This document shows, piece by piece, positions 35,901 through 45,285 of a DNA stretch of 64,000 nucleotides. This DNA is from Diadema setosum (Eukaryota; Echinodermata; Echinoidea; Diadematoida; Diadematidae). The translations under genes were made by a program, and so were the position numbers. The stretch is from contig CM067075.1 of NCBI GenBank assembly GCA_033980235.1, positions 19,356,844 to 19,420,843 of the forward strand, written 5' to 3'. Within the stretch, counting starts at the first letter, position 1. Each line of letters begins with the position of its first letter. The notes under the pieces are model-generated. The model had not been told where the DNA came from, did no database searches, and saw only the letters and a program-made list of their open reading frames with translations.

Positions 35901-38584
35901 TATTGATGCCAGAAACTACCCAACAAACTCAAGAGGGCGTTCTCTGACTTTGAGGCGCTGATGGATCCATCCAGGAATCACAGAGTCTATCGCCTCGCCC
36001 TGTCCAAGATGCGTCCTCCAATCATCCCCTTTATGCCTCTGCTCATCAAAGACATGCTCTTCACCCACGAGGGGAACAAGACTTACTTTGAGGGGCTTGT
36101 CAACTTTGAGAAAATGGTACTAAATGGATTAGAAATCGAATTAATACTGACACTGATAATTAATATGCGTAGTACAGATTGGTTCATAATGATGAGTGAA
36201 AGTGGAGCATAAAAGAGAGAAAATTGATTGACTGCATGTTTATGGGCAAAGTGTACTTACAACAATTTTCTCACTTTTGTCTGTCACATCATAATTTTTA
36301 ATAAGAACAATTTAAAAACAGCAGTTTTTTTTTGTCAAATTGAAGATAAGATGAAGTTTGTTTTTATAAGTGCTGCTTCTGTGTGAAAATGTGATGTTGT
36401 TATTCATGCCAAATTGATGTGATACCAACTTTTGTTGTTGTTGTTTTACATCTTATTTCCAACCAGAATTCTATATCACGGCTTTCTTTGAATCTATGCA
36501 ACAAAAGTTAGATATATTAAACCAAAATGTCAGATATGTTTCTGTTCACCACATCTCATTGTCTGATTCAGCTATTAGTGTCACGTCAAGATGGCCCAAG
36601 AAAAAGTTCCAGAGTTTAAATTTGAGCTGAATGCATGAATGAATATTATTATGACAGCTTTGCCGTGAGTTTGTTAATTTCAGCCATAATGCAGCATAAA
36701 AGTTCAAGTTCAATAAATGGTTTATTTTATATAAAAACTCACACTACATGTTCACTGGCAGAAGTGCAGAAATATTTTGTTTACATTGTAAAAGTACATA
36801 AAGATTGAACATTTGTGAAGACACTATAATTTATGAAATATGTACACAGTGTTTTCATTGTTGGTTACTTGATAGAGATTTTAGCAACTGCAGTACAATT
36901 TTCTTAAACCTAGTTTCTAATTCACATGTTGTAAAAGCATTTTCATAATCTAAATAATTAACACCAAGAATCATTTAACACACTCCTTTCTGTAATGTCC
37001 ATGTGTCTCAAATTGATTGATGTCCTGTTTCTTGTCCCTTGTAACAGCATCTTGTGGCATCTATCATGAGAGTGGTCAAGTATTGCCGCAGCGAGAACTT
37101 CAAACTGGAGCCCCCACCACCGGTCAAAAATGTGAAGGAGATTGTCAACTATGTCAGGTGAACTCCTGTGACAAAGACTAGCTGGCATTCCCATGTCTTT
37201 GTGTAGTGTTATACTGTAAAACCAGAAATGTTTGCATGCATTTAATTTTGTGAATTTTGTGAGAACCAAAATTCCCCAAATTAAAATGCATGCAAAAATT
37301 CTACACTAGATGTGACCATGCATCACAAAACCAACATAAAGTTGTACGCCCTGATTTCATGTGAGGACTCAAAGTATGTGAAAATGGGTTAACCTAATCA
37401 ATTTTGAGATTTTCCTGTTTTCTGAAAGATCGATTCTTCCTCTATATCAATCAAAGGTTTGGGATCATAGAACGAATGGGAAACTGTTTTCCTTCCTGAA
37501 GTTTTTCCAGAACACTTTTTACTAGAATAGTGTCATTGCTACATAGATACATGTATGTCTTAGAGGCCCCTTTTCATTCTTTAAAAACTCTTTAAACACT
37601 CCCCACATTAAATTCTAATAACATTTGAATGAAGCTACTGCTTTGAAAGTTGGGTGTAGTCATAGATAGGATGTATTAAATAGGACATGCTTAATCTAAT
37701 AGTCCCTTATTTGTTGTTGCTTGGGACTTTTACATCCTGTTTTTGGGGGCCCATTCATTGCACAGAGCACAGCTTGGTAAATATGCCCTTTATCTTTGGA
37801 GCCTCTTTTCTCAGTACACTCTTTTCCAGAGTGTGTACTTTGTCACTTTGTTCCCATTATTTAGATTTAGGTGAGGGATGTCCATTGTATTGAATTATAC
37901 ATCATTTTAAAGCTTAGAGTCTTCTCTTTCAGAATCTGCCCTTCACTAAACTTCTGTATCTGGTGACGTTTTGTGGTGCAGGGTCACATGGAATGCCGGT
38001 GGCAAATTTTTCATGCTGCAAAACAGGCCATTGGCTCCAATTTGCAAAAATTTCATGCTGCAAAAATATCTTGCACTACAGTATCTCTGTCCTTTGTTTT
38101 GTGACAGAACATGAGATTGAGATGTGTCTGTATTGTTTTCTAAAAGGGAGGAAAATCCAGTCAGTACAGGGAGAGACACACATTAACACTGGGGATAGTT
38201 AAATTGAAATAAAAGTGCTTGATTTGTCATTTGAAAATCTCAAGTAATATGGAAGTTATGATATCTTTTAAATGTTTCCTTTTTTTCTCTTTGGAGAGGG
38301 ATTCATGTTGCTCACCTTTCATGAATGAAGTATAAATATACAAATATCGCATACAGTTACCAATTATATACTTTTTTTTTTTTAACAAAGAATTTGCTCA
38401 GCAAATTATATCTGTAGACCTATACATGCCACAATGTGCCTAATGTTTATTTCTGTCTCCAATAATATTAGCCTGACATATTTTTTTCTTTGTTATTTTA
38501 AAACTTGTCAGGAACTTACAAGTGATTGACAACACCAAGAGATTGATGCAGTTATCCTACCAGCTGGAGCCTCCAAAGATGTGA
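7298..38584 (+). CDS. RAPGEF4: Epac-type Rap guanine-nucleotide exchange factor (RAPGEF3/4 family), 3' part, 17 exons
   Basis: The gene encodes a cAMP-activated exchange factor for Rap GTPases. Exons: 7298-7532, 7846-8029, 18965-19110, 20721-20944, 24124-24242, 25228-25389, 27247-27400, 28987-29133, 29604-29673, 30325-30471, 31203-31300, 31801-31926, 32494-32672, 33728-33818, 35913-36116, 37048-37157, 38512-38584. Together they make 2469 nt in one frame, 822 residues plus TGA. Partial-protein domains: DEP 1-110, cyclic-nucleotide-binding 140-263, REM 303-410, Ras-association 481-562, CDC25 homology 585-822. The phosphate-binding cassette reads [14 protein letters not shown] (226-239), with Lys where PKA has Glu and the conserved Arg at 237, as in Epac proteins. 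Overall resemblance is closest to EPAC2, but a single pre-duplication Epac is possible. The first cAMP domain of EPAC2 would lie upstream and is not seen. All junctions are GT-AG except one AT-AC intron. Confidence 0.93.
7846..8029 (+). CDS. RAPGEF4: Epac exon b: end of DEP domain and linker
   Basis: It encodes residues 79-139 and ends in [12 protein letters not shown], the conserved linker before the high-affinity cAMP domain. The acceptor is ttgcccag and the donor CC|GTGAGT. Phase matches exon a and the next exon 10.9 kb away, where the split proline codon is completed. Confidence 0.92.
8929..9021 (-). mobile_element. 93-bp TTAA mini-element, copy 1
   Basis: TTAA-bounded, with related inverted ends (TTAACCCATTTAGGATGG and CGTCCTCAACGGGTTAA) and the 16-bp palindrome CCCGAGTATACTCGGG. 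Copies 2 and 3 lie at 26252-26343 and 29894-29986 in opposite orientation. Confidence 0.82.
10222..11246. mobile_element. 1.0-kb TTAA-bounded fold-back (hairpin) element
   Basis: Both ends read TTAAAGATAATAAAAAG in inverted orientation (10222 and 11246). The similarity continues inward almost to the centre: left arm 10222 to about 10744, right arm about 10789 to 11246, loop about 45 bases. Each arm has a GC-rich segment with tandem CTGCGACCAGCAGC-type units. TTAA is the target site of Kolobok and piggyBac families. It lies in the 10.9-kb Epac intron. Confidence 0.88.
11921..11967. repeat. (GT)n microsatellite
   Basis: An uninterrupted GT repeat of 47 bases in the 10.9-kb Epac intron. Confidence 0.98.
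12103..12610. mobile_element. Fold-back MITE, copy 1 (about 0.5 kb)
   Basis: The left arm (gaatgcagcaatattaatag ... cttgtgacatcatgtgtgta) is mirrored by the right arm (aattatgatgtgaca ... ttcataacttttgaatgg). A related copy lies at 23110-23675. Ends are approximate. Confidence 0.7.
13459..13520. repeat. 62-bp hairpin-forming inverted repeat
   Basis: TGTCAATTGCTTT at the left pairs with AAAGCAACAATTGACA at the right after a 3-base gap. The inner stretch aaactaataaatttgttggttt extends the stem. Confidence 0.75.
15207..15294. repeat. Perfect 44-bp tandem duplication
   Basis: Unit aatttcaatttcaattgact... occurs twice, 15207-15250 and 15251-15294, with no differences. Confidence 0.95.
18965..19110 (+). 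CDS. RAPGEF4: Epac exon c: start of the cAMP-binding domain
   Basis: It encodes residues 140-188, including [20 protein letters not shown], which is nearly diagnostic for Epac. The acceptor is a pyrimidine-rich tract ending ctatcag. The donor is gttt|gtaagt. The open frame runs on into the intron, but the family alignment stops at the donor. Confidence 0.95.
20721..20944 (+). CDS. RAPGEF4: Epac exon d: cAMP-binding core and phosphate-binding cassette
   Basis: It encodes residues 189-263: the beta-barrel with [13 protein letters not shown], then [20 protein letters not shown]. Known Epac feature: the Glu that contacts the ribose 2'-OH in PKA is replaced, here by Lys228. Arg237 is the expected cyclic-phosphate contact. 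The exon ends CTC AGG|GTGGGT in phase 0. Confidence 0.96.
21560..21835 (+). mobile_element. LINE 3'-UTR relic
   Basis: The phrase gggatccacatctgtacaag, then gctatgctttttagtggatc, closely resembles the 3' UTR of the LINE remnant at 52840-52880 (gagcccacatcctaccag, gctttgctttttagtggg). It ends in an A/T-rich tail, aattgaattaataaatgaat. No reverse-transcriptase coding is left. Confidence 0.6.
23110..23675. mobile_element. Fold-back MITE, copy 2 (about 0.56 kb)
   Basis: The left end (tgacaagttcaccttcata) and right end (tatgaaggttgacttgtcc) are inverted copies. Inner stretches ('gtatgatgtcacttgcgtac' versus 'gtacacatgtgacatcacaa') also pair. It shares sequence with 12103-12610. Confidence 0.78.
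23697..24090. mobile_element. 394-bp TTAA-bounded MITE next to Epac exon e
   Basis: It opens TTAAAGGGATGGTACAGT and closes ACTGTCCCTTTAA, inverted matches with one or two changes. It ends 33 bases before the exon at 24124. Confidence 0.8.
24124..24242 (+). CDS. RAPGEF4: Epac exon e: hinge and lid region after the cAMP domain
   Basis: It encodes residues 264-302, starting [15 protein letters not shown], the conserved hinge helix that moves on cAMP binding, followed by a polar His/Asn/Ser-rich linker. The acceptor is gttacag and the donor AG|GTACAC. A TTAA-bounded MITE ends only 33 bases upstream of this exon. Confidence 0.93.
25228..25389 (+). CDS. RAPGEF4: Epac exon f: REM domain, first part
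   Basis: It encodes residues 303-356, with [33 protein letters not shown] and then a split His codon (CA|T). There is no GT donor at the conserved end of homology. The downstream bases read ATATCCTT, the U12-type AT-AC donor consensus. Reading through would append an unrelated tail and a stop at 25432. Confidence 0.92.
25390..27246 (+). other. U12-type AT-AC intron in the Epac gene
   Basis: The intron starts ATATCCTTT at 25390, a match to the U12 donor consensus. It ends AC at 27245-27246. A TTCCTTGAC branch-site match lies at 27227-27235, placing the likely branch A about 12 bases before the junction, the typical U12 spacing. Splicing here joins CA and T into His357 and gives LCPALLTHYHSER, the conserved Epac sequence. 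It contains a TTAA mini-element at 26252-26343. Confidence 0.9.
26252..26343 (+). mobile_element. 92-bp TTAA mini-element, copy 2
   Basis: It reads CCGTTGAGGACGAGTCCCGA through to CTGTCCTCAATGGGTTAA. The central palindrome has one change (actcagg). It lies inside the AT-AC intron of the Epac gene. Confidence 0.85.
27247..27400 (+). CDS. RAPGEF4: Epac exon g: REM domain, second part
   Basis: It encodes residues 357-408: [29 protein letters not shown] and more, matching the Epac REM region. The acceptor follows AC at 27245-27246, not AG. The donor is GAG|GTGTGT in phase 0. Confidence 0.92.
28004..28688. mobile_element. 685-bp TGTGACC-ended element, copy 1
   Basis: The left end is TGTGACCCTGCAATCACAAA, followed by aaaaagtcgcc. 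The right end contains gcgactttttgtt and tggacaca in inverted order. A related copy lies at 37311-37988. No ORF. Confidence 0.7.
28987..29133 (+). CDS. RAPGEF4: Epac exon h: REM to RA linker
   Basis: It encodes residues 409-457, beginning [17 protein letters not shown], a helical and charged linker that is poorly conserved in the family. Support is the tttgtag acceptor, CAG|GTAAGA donor and preserved frame. Confidence 0.85.
29604..29673 (+). CDS. RAPGEF4: Epac exon i: short linker before the RA domain
   Basis: It encodes residues 458-480, including RTPIRAKDE, which aligns with the conserved PIRGSDE-type stretch before the RA domain of EPAC2. The acceptor is aactcag and the donor GA|GTAAGC after one base of a split codon. 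Confidence 0.82.
29894..29986 (+). mobile_element. 93-bp TTAA mini-element, copy 3
   Basis: It reads CAACCTGTTGAGGACGAGTC through to CGTCCTCAATGGGTTAA with an intact CCCGAGTATACTCGGG palindrome. It lies in the Epac intron between exons i and j. Confidence 0.85.
30325..30471 (+). CDS. RAPGEF4: Epac exon j: Ras-association domain, first part
   Basis: It encodes residues 481-529: [16 protein letters not shown] and [15 protein letters not shown], a ubiquitin-fold RA domain that in EPAC2 binds activated Ras. The acceptor is ctctag. The donor is GGAG|GTATGA. Confidence 0.93.
31203..31300 (+). CDS. RAPGEF4: Epac exon k: Ras-association domain, second part
   Basis: It encodes residues 530-562: [20 protein letters not shown] then [12 protein letters not shown]. 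The acceptor is tgtag and the donor CTG|GTAAGT, phase 0. It joins directly to the conserved TPLPEQEGP of the next exon. Confidence 0.93.
31801..31926 (+). CDS. RAPGEF4: Epac exon l: start of the CDC25-homology domain
   Basis: It encodes residues 563-604: [12 protein letters not shown], then [20 protein letters not shown], the first helices of the catalytic GEF domain. The acceptor is tgtacag, the donor GAG|GTATTA, phase 0. Confidence 0.95.
32494..32672 (+). CDS. RAPGEF4: Epac exon m: CDC25-homology core
   Basis: It encodes residues 605-663: [38 protein letters not shown] and [13 protein letters not shown]. These are core GEF helices that contact Rap. The acceptor is tttaag. The donor is CA|GTAAGT. 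Confidence 0.96.
33728..33818 (+). CDS. RAPGEF4: Epac exon n: CDC25-homology core
   Basis: It encodes residues 664-694: [20 protein letters not shown] and [10 protein letters not shown], matching the conserved 'NxNSFxAIxxGL' segment of Ras-family exchange factors. The acceptor is cttgtag, the donor GAG|GTGAGA. Confidence 0.96.
34526..34551. repeat. 26-bp perfect palindrome
   Basis: AGATTTGTGTGTG is followed immediately by its exact reverse complement, centred at 34538/34539. Confidence 0.95.
35913..36116 (+). CDS. RAPGEF4: Epac exon o: CDC25-homology catalytic segment
   Basis: It encodes residues 695-762, including [36 protein letters not shown] and NFEKM. This is the signature block around the helical hairpin that opens the Rap nucleotide site. 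The acceptor is tgccag and the donor ATG|GTACTA, phase 0. Confidence 0.97.
37048..37157 (+). CDS. RAPGEF4: Epac exon p: end of the CDC25-homology domain
   Basis: It encodes residues 763-798: [18 protein letters not shown], a proline-rich stretch, then VKEIVNYV. The acceptor is gtaacag and the donor AG|GTGAAC. Confidence 0.93.
37311..37988. mobile_element. 678-bp TGTGACC-ended element, copy 2
   Basis: The ends are TGTGACCATGCATCACAAAA and TTTTGTGGTGCAGGGTCACA. An internal phrase (ttttaaagcttagagtctt) is the complement of one in the copy at 28004-28688. It lies in the last Epac intron. Confidence 0.75.
38512..38584 (+). CDS. RAPGEF4: Epac terminal coding exon and stop
   Basis: It encodes residues 799-822, [20 protein letters not shown] and a short tail, then TGA at 38582-38584. 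This matches the usual Epac C-terminus (VIDNQ...LSxxLEP). The 3' UTR follows. I cannot place its polyadenylation site with confidence. Confidence 0.94.
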
Positions 38585-39098
38585 CCCTCTCCAACCAACA
38601 AAGTCTCAAGTATTATCAACTCTTCATCACCATGGCTTCCATCTTCACAGATCCAACATTTCCACAATATCTTCTCTCTATTCAGCGTGTACTTTCATTT
38701 CACTTACATAGTTTGGTCCTCTATAGCCAGCTGTATGCTCAAATCCTCTTCAATGTTCCATGAGTCACTGGTAATTTTTTCCTAGTTCCTAAATTATTTA
38801 GCCTCCAACAAAGCTGCATTTGACCATGCAACCACAATTTTAAGATAACTCTTTTTTTAGGAACATCTTGTGTATGCCCTCAGTTGGGCCATTTTCCCCC
38901 ATCATTTTTCAAGTAATGCAATTATGAATATGTTTTATCAAGGCAGTACCTGTGTAAGGGTACTTGCAGTGGTTTGAAACAGTTATGTGCTGATCAAGTG
39001 TGGTTGGTATCATGGTGATATTCTGTGAAAGTAGTTAGTGGAGACTTACTGCTTTAACAATGTCCTGACATTCACCCACTTTGCTCAGATGATACTCA

Positions 39099-39956
39099 TT
39101 ATACCCCCGCCAAATGAAGTTTGAAGGGGGTATATAGGAATCAGCGGACGGTCGGGCGGTCGGTCGGGCGGTTGGGCGGTCGGGCGGTCGGGCGGTCGGT
39201 CCGTTGCAAATCTTGCGTCGCAAACTACTTCCTCAGTTTTCAACCGATTCCCATAAAACTTGGCACAGATGTGTGCCTTGGGTTGTAGATGTGCAAGACG
39301 TATTTTTTGACAGTACCCAAAAGTACGTTGCCATGGTAACGCATATTATGGGCAAAAATGGGTACAAATCTTGCGTCGCGAACTCCTCCCACAGTTTTTG
39401 ATCAATTTTCATGAAATTAGGTACAGATGTTCATCTGAATATGTTAATGTGCAAGACACATATTTCCGCAGTGGCAAAAAGTGCGTTGCCATGGTAACGG
39501 CATGTTATTGGTAAAATATAGGGCAAAATGCTTCATGGCAAAACTGCTTCATCAGTGTTCTTCCAATTCTCATGGAATTCATATTGAATGTTTGTCTTAG
39601 GATATAGGTCAGCATGACACATTTCTTGACAGTGACAAAAAGTATGTTGCCATGGTAACAGCTCACATATTATGAGCCAAAATGATGGAAAATTTTGTGT
39701 TGGAAACTACTTCCTCAGTTTTTGCCCAATTTCCATGAAACTTGGTACAGATGTGTGCCTTTGGTTGTAGATGTGCAAGACGCATTTTTCGACAGTACCC
39801 GAAAGTACGTTGCCATGGTAACGGCATATTAATGGCAGAAGATCAAGGAAAGATCTTGCGGATTTAACTACTTCCTCAGTTTTTTGTTGTTTTGACCAAA
39901 GCTTACGAAATGTTGTTTGGCGGGGGTATAACCAGTCGCTGTAGCGACATTTCTAG
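39099..39956 (+). mobile_element. Helentron-derived (HINE-like) non-autonomous element
   Basis: An inverted 16-bp repeat TTATACCCCCGCCAAA (39099) and TTTGGCGGGGGTATAA (39916) flanks four tandem units of about 160 bases, anchored by gttgccatggtaac at 39327, 39485, 39646 and 39809. After the second repeat come a compact hairpin GTCGCTGTAGCGAC (39935-39948) and the end CTAG (39953-39956). Subterminal inverted repeats, central ~150-bp tandem repeats and a 3' hairpin are the known layout of HINEs. A GGTCGGGC minisatellite (39147-39203) sits near the left end. Confidence 0.75.
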
Positions 39957-40391
39957 TTTAACACTGAATAATTGAAATGATATATCCACATGCAGTTTAA
40001 TGTTGCATATTTGAATTCAATTAAATATCAAATTCTACTAATAGTTTCATGCTAAGAAATATGTCACAGCCCTGAAGTATTTGTTACATTCTGTGACCAA
40101 TCTGCTCTTTGTGTTCTGTGTGCTACACGACCTCTGTATTGTGAGGTGACCTCAATGTTGCCACTAGATACTTTCTTTGGAATACCCTTTATACCCTCCT
40201 GGTGTTGTAGGCTAGAGTTCAGAAGTGAAGATCTTTTTCATACAGTATTTTTAAGAATAAGATAGATGGAGGGCTCGTAATATACAAAGGACATCAATAT
40301 CAGCAAGTAACAGAAGTCTGTTGTTTTGGTAATATGAAAAGTAGGAAAGTAGAGGGAAGTAGTTGTATAGATATCACTGTCTTAAAAGATC

Positions 40392-40670
40392 AATAGGCGC
40401 GGTCAGACTGGCAAAAGATCGCGAAGTTTAAGATCGCGATCGTTAAGATCTCAAAGTTTTGCCAGTGTGACCGCAAACTTCTCGCGAAACTTCTCGATCT
40501 GTTTACGGGCGTTGTCTCCGAAGCGCGAGGCCATTGTCATGTTCAGATGTGCATTGTTACATCACAATCGCTAGCCATCGGACGGCGCACTCTTTCTTGC
40601 GCGCGTACGAATGGCCCAAACTTCGCGATCTTAAACTTTTCGATCTTTTGCCAGTCTGACCGCGCCTATT
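40392..40670. mobile_element. 279-bp MITE with perfect 30-bp inverted ends
   Basis: AATAGGCGCGGTCAGACTGG opens the element and its exact complement closes it. The perfect match covers 30 bases at each end. The 5-6 outer bases allow a TA target duplication (TA at 40393-40394 and 40668-40669). The interior is GC-rich with several 'gcgatc' phrases. No ORF. Confidence 0.88.
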
Positions 40671-41129
40671 ATGTAAGTACCTTTTGATAGATGCATTGAT
40701 TCACTCACAAGATACATATCCTGTGCATTATTTGGTTTTTAAATGGTAATCATTTTACAACCGGGATTGTGATTTGCAAGTTGTGTCAAATATATAGTAC
40801 TTGATTTTAAAACTTTTTGTTATCAGAATTTCATGGGATATCTAATGTTAGATGTTATTAAAGACAACATTCATAAAATGACTATACTATGCAGTTTTTG
40901 ACACTGCACGAGAAAAGAGCCTGAATATGTAACATCTTCTTTGAACTATGCAAACTAATTCTCTTTTATACACTCTAGTCAAGGCATGTGTAGTATACTC
41001 ATAGGAATGTTGAAATTACAAAGGATTAAGTATATATTCCAATGTGATCAAACCCAAAGTATGTCTTTGTTTCAGATATTTCTTTTTAATCTAAGCCTGC
41101 ATATAAAGATGATTTGGTGAATACTTTTT

Positions 41130-41920
41130 AAAAGGGCTGGTCCCTTAATGGACTTTTATCAGGTTTAGTTTTTATAGACTCTATTACATTGACTTGGCTC
41201 ATGATGTAGAAGAGTGGAAGACAAGAAAAGAACTGGAATGATATTTTGTTCCAAAGGTTCGTTATTTTGAAACACACAAATTCTGTACAGCTAGATATTC
41301 TTTGATCCAATAGTGAAATAGGGTTCATTAATCCAAACATTCGTGGCATTATTCCAAAGGTTTGTTACTTTGGAGTTTCATTAGTCCAAAAAATGAATTA
41401 ATGTTTGTTATTCCAAAATTTTGTTAATCCAAAAATAAGATATAGTTCATTATTGTAATGGTTTGTTAATCCACAAATGAAAAAAAGTTGATTATTTTGA
41501 CAGTTTGATATTCTGAAAATGAAATCAGGTTGGTTAATCAAAAAAAAAAAGAAGAAGCATAATAATGAACCTTAAGAATTACAAAACTAATGTTTTTGGA
41601 TTAACTAACCTTTGGGATAATGAACCTTTTTTTCATTTTCAAACTATCAAGCATTTATTAACAGCAAACCTTATTTCATTTTTGGATTGATAAATCGTTG
41701 GAAAAGCAAAAATTGTTTCATTTTTGCATTAATGAATCTTTGGAAACACAAACCTTTATTTCATTCACGGTTTAATTAACCTTTGGAAGTATGCATCTTA
41801 TTTAATTTTTAGATTGATAAATCTTTGGAATAGCAAAAATTATTTCATTTTCGCATTAATGAATCTTTGGAATAACAAACCTTTATTTCATTCACGGTTT
41901 AATCAACCTTTAGCAGTATG
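41130..41920. repeat. Fold-back array of degenerate 'TTCCAAAGGTTTGTTA' phrases
   Basis: The left half carries repeated phrases such as ttccaaaggtttgttac and attagtccaaaa. The right half (from about 41580) carries the complementary form (aatctttggaataacaaacc, ttcattcacggttt). Unit length is irregular, roughly 20-45 bases. Confidence 0.7.
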
Positions 41921-44863
41921 CATCTTTCTGTCTCAGGAACAAAGAAATCCCTGTCAATTGTCTCTGCTTCTTAGTTCTGCTTCCTTCTTTAACTCCAGCC
42001 ATTACCACATGAATATGTCACTTCCAGACATTAGTCAGATGTTGGCTTCTTCTGAATTCCAGGGCATTCTAACTGGCATAAGAACTACATCATGTTGTTC
42101 TCACACTCATGATTCTATTTGGTATTGAATTCAGTGATAAAAATGCTGTAATAATTGATCTTCTCATCAAGGTTTGTGAAATACAAGTCATAACTGCAGG
42201 TTAGAAGTTTGAATTTGGGAGTTTCCATAGAGAAATCCTTGTTTGACATTTTTTGTTGTTGTTGCTCTGATAGCATGTAGCAATTAAACCTTGTAAATTG
42301 GTAGCTAACCTTTTAAATCAGTACCTGGGAACCAGTATACTGAGTATATATCTTGAAACATTTTCTGGTTATTGTGAAATCATCCAATGATGGCAACCAT
42401 AGAGTGTAGGAGTGTGTCAAAGGAGCCTTTCAGTGTGACGTAACATACTCATACCAAGCTATGACATTTTGAAATGTACTTTGTTTCCCAAAATGCATCC
42501 TTTCTTGGTGACAACCTAACAAACTGCCTTTGAAGAATCTTGATGTTGATGTCTGTGGACGGAAAGACAGACTCACCTGGTGCAATATTTGTCATTTCAT
42601 ATCTTTTATGAATGTATTCAGAACTGTACATAGATGTAACATATAAAGCGAGAGATTATGTTAAATACACCTACTGTAGATATGAACAGAATATGATGTG
42701 GTATAAGATATTCCTTCTTTCCATTTATTGTCATATGTTATCTAATACATCTTTACACCTACAAAAACAGAAAAAAGTTATGTGGTTCTTTGATGTGGAT
42801 TGTACTTTAGTATTCCAACTATTTTGTACGTGAAAGTGTTGTGTATTAATGATTAGATCGGAGAGTGCCTTCAATTGTCAATCATGCATATTACAGACAG
42901 TTAATCCCTCAATCATGATGATGGTTTTAAATTCATGTCTTGAAACTGACTCACCCACAGATTGTATGCTTGTTTAAAGCAGTCAATGTTTGCTTGGCCT
43001 TTCACAAAGTCCAAGAATTTTCTATATCCACAGCTAGTTGCATCAGGACAACGTTCATCAAAACACATGTTCATCAGCTTTCTTCTGGTTAAGCAACAAA
43101 TGACAGAACATTCCATTGATTTAGATTTCATTGCATCATTGCTTGCATGTTCTATTTTAGTGGCCTTTGAGTTTATCTTTAACCCGAGAGTTTTGATTTC
43201 TGAACAACCCTTCTTACCCCCCCTCCTTTAATTAAAAACCTTTATTTTTTAAGTCATGTTGGAATCTGTTATATGGTAGACCTATTAAATCAGATTTAAA
43301 CAAATTCACAATTTGACAGTTTCAAACTTGGCCAGCTGGGTATAGACATACAAAGTTTGAGGAATTGTTCGGATGAGTGTCGAGCATATCTGTTTTCTTT
43401 TATGCATGTGTTCCTCTGGATATAGATACTTTTTATGATGAATATTTTGTTTTCATGTTTGTGTGTAATATTGATATTGAACTCAAGTATAATGGTATGC
43501 TCGATATGTGAAAAGTCATCCCATGCTGAAGCTTATTTTAGGTTAAACCACACATTGCTTTGCCGGTGAAGGAAAATACCTCCACGCTGGCTGACACCAA
43601 CTGCTCAAAGAATATCTGGTACTCTGATCTCTCAATCTCAAGAATCAAGCAAGGCCATCCATAATTTTTATGAAATGCATCGATTAACCATACTGTATGT
43701 CGGATCAAGATAATACAGCTTTATCCCTACACTGCCTGTTACAAGTGAGTCAAGTGACATATTCAACTTGCTTTCATCACTGCTAAAAAGAAGATATCAG
43801 TATGTGTCCACCATCTTTCAGTGCATTGCCTGCTAACAAACTTCTTCTGAGGCCAGCCACTGTTCCCTCTGAGCATAATACACATCCAAACTAACAGCTC
43901 TCATTGTAGAGATCAACTCTTTATTGGCAAACAAAATATGAAACATGGACAAGTTATCCATCAAAGAGGAGAAAAAAAAATGTCTTGTTTCTTTTTCTTC
44001 ATACATGAATCACTGGCATTCAGTTCATTCAGTGATTTGAACATTGAACAAAGTTCTAATGAAAGGTTACATCACTGCTTTTTTAACTGCAGGATGTTCC
44101 ATATGTAGCCTCTGCGGGTTTTTTTTTGCAGTCTACCAACTAAATAGGATATCCCATATCTAGCCCAATATGGGTCAAGTAGCAGAAGACCGTTAGTCTC
44201 ACAGACTCTATTGCAGAGTTAATGGCCTTCATGTGATCAGCTAAAGATGTATCATATTGACCACTGTTCAATGCAAGTTTGGTCTGTCAGATTTTGAGCC
44301 TTTACAATCTTTCACTGTTAAGTAGGCAGAACATAGCATTGGTTTTTACCTTTTTTCATTAGACTGCTTATGAGTAATCACTTCATGCCTTTCAGATGGT
44401 ATTTGAGTCATCTTCCAAGTCAAATTTGTGTTCAGTTGTGTATTTATTATGGAAATTTTGTTGAAACTATGTATGTGATTAAGAGAAATTTGCTTGTATT
44501 TAGATATTGAGCATGCTGTACAGTAAATATCAAACACTTTATATTTGTTTTACAGTACAAGGAACAAATTAAGTCACAAATATGAATGTACTTTCAAACT
44601 GTGTGGTCAGTGTTCCAACAAAGAGTTTATATGAATTTATAGATTCCCTACTGATTCAATTCTTTCTGTTCAATTCAATTCAATTTAAATTCCACAAATC
44701 TGATAAGCCCAGTTACATCAAAGCATAGAGGCATATGAAAATGTACAAAGCAGAGGCTATGAGTAAAATGATGATATGTTGAAAGGTTAATCCCAGGGAT
44801 TCAGACAAGGATTTTTCAATCATCTGACTGACTGTTTTGCTTTTTCCCTGCTTTTTTTTTTTT

Positions 44864-44924
44864 GGGGGGGGGGGGGGGAGGGGGAGGGGGAGGGGGAGGG
44901 GGAGGGGGAGGGGGAGGGGGAGGG
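44864..44924. repeat. (GGGGGA)n array after a poly-G run
   Basis: A poly-G run is followed by about seven GGGGGA units on the plus strand. It is a potential G-quadruplex former in the intergenic region. Confidence 0.95.
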
Positions 44925-45285
44925 TATGTAATGGATGGTATAAAAACAATTCTTTACATTTTGATTGTCTTTGTATTTATTATCATTCTTTCTGTATTCA
45001 TCCTCTATTGGCTGTTCTGAAAGTCTGAAGTTGATACACTGGATCGGATTTAGGGGGAGGGGCACTTTCTCTAAGGCTCATCTTTTTGTTGATGTAGAAA
45101 AAATTCAATCTTGTTCCTGTTGCAACCAATGTAGTATCCTCTTCATGGCCACTGCGGCCAGTTTGCACTTTTGCATGAAGTGACAACAAAAAAAGTCACG
45201 AGAACACGGTTCAGTAATCACAAAACACTCATACCAATCTCACGACACTTCTTTTTTCTTTTCTTTTTTAGATGAGAGAAGATCT

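Larger units (their letters stand above)
30472..37047. other. Epac introns of the RA and catalytic region
   Basis: Between the exons listed, these introns are AT-rich and, apart from the palindrome at 34526, show no element I can delimit. Confidence 0.7.

Noticed and set aside
42913..43231. Overlapping ORFs on both strands with several cysteines
   Set aside because: No recognisable domain, and no splice or promoter context.
44713..45065. Pro/Leu- and Ser/Pro-repeat ORFs and a Gly/Arg-repeat ORF
   Set aside because: Products of reading the GGGGGA array in both strands.
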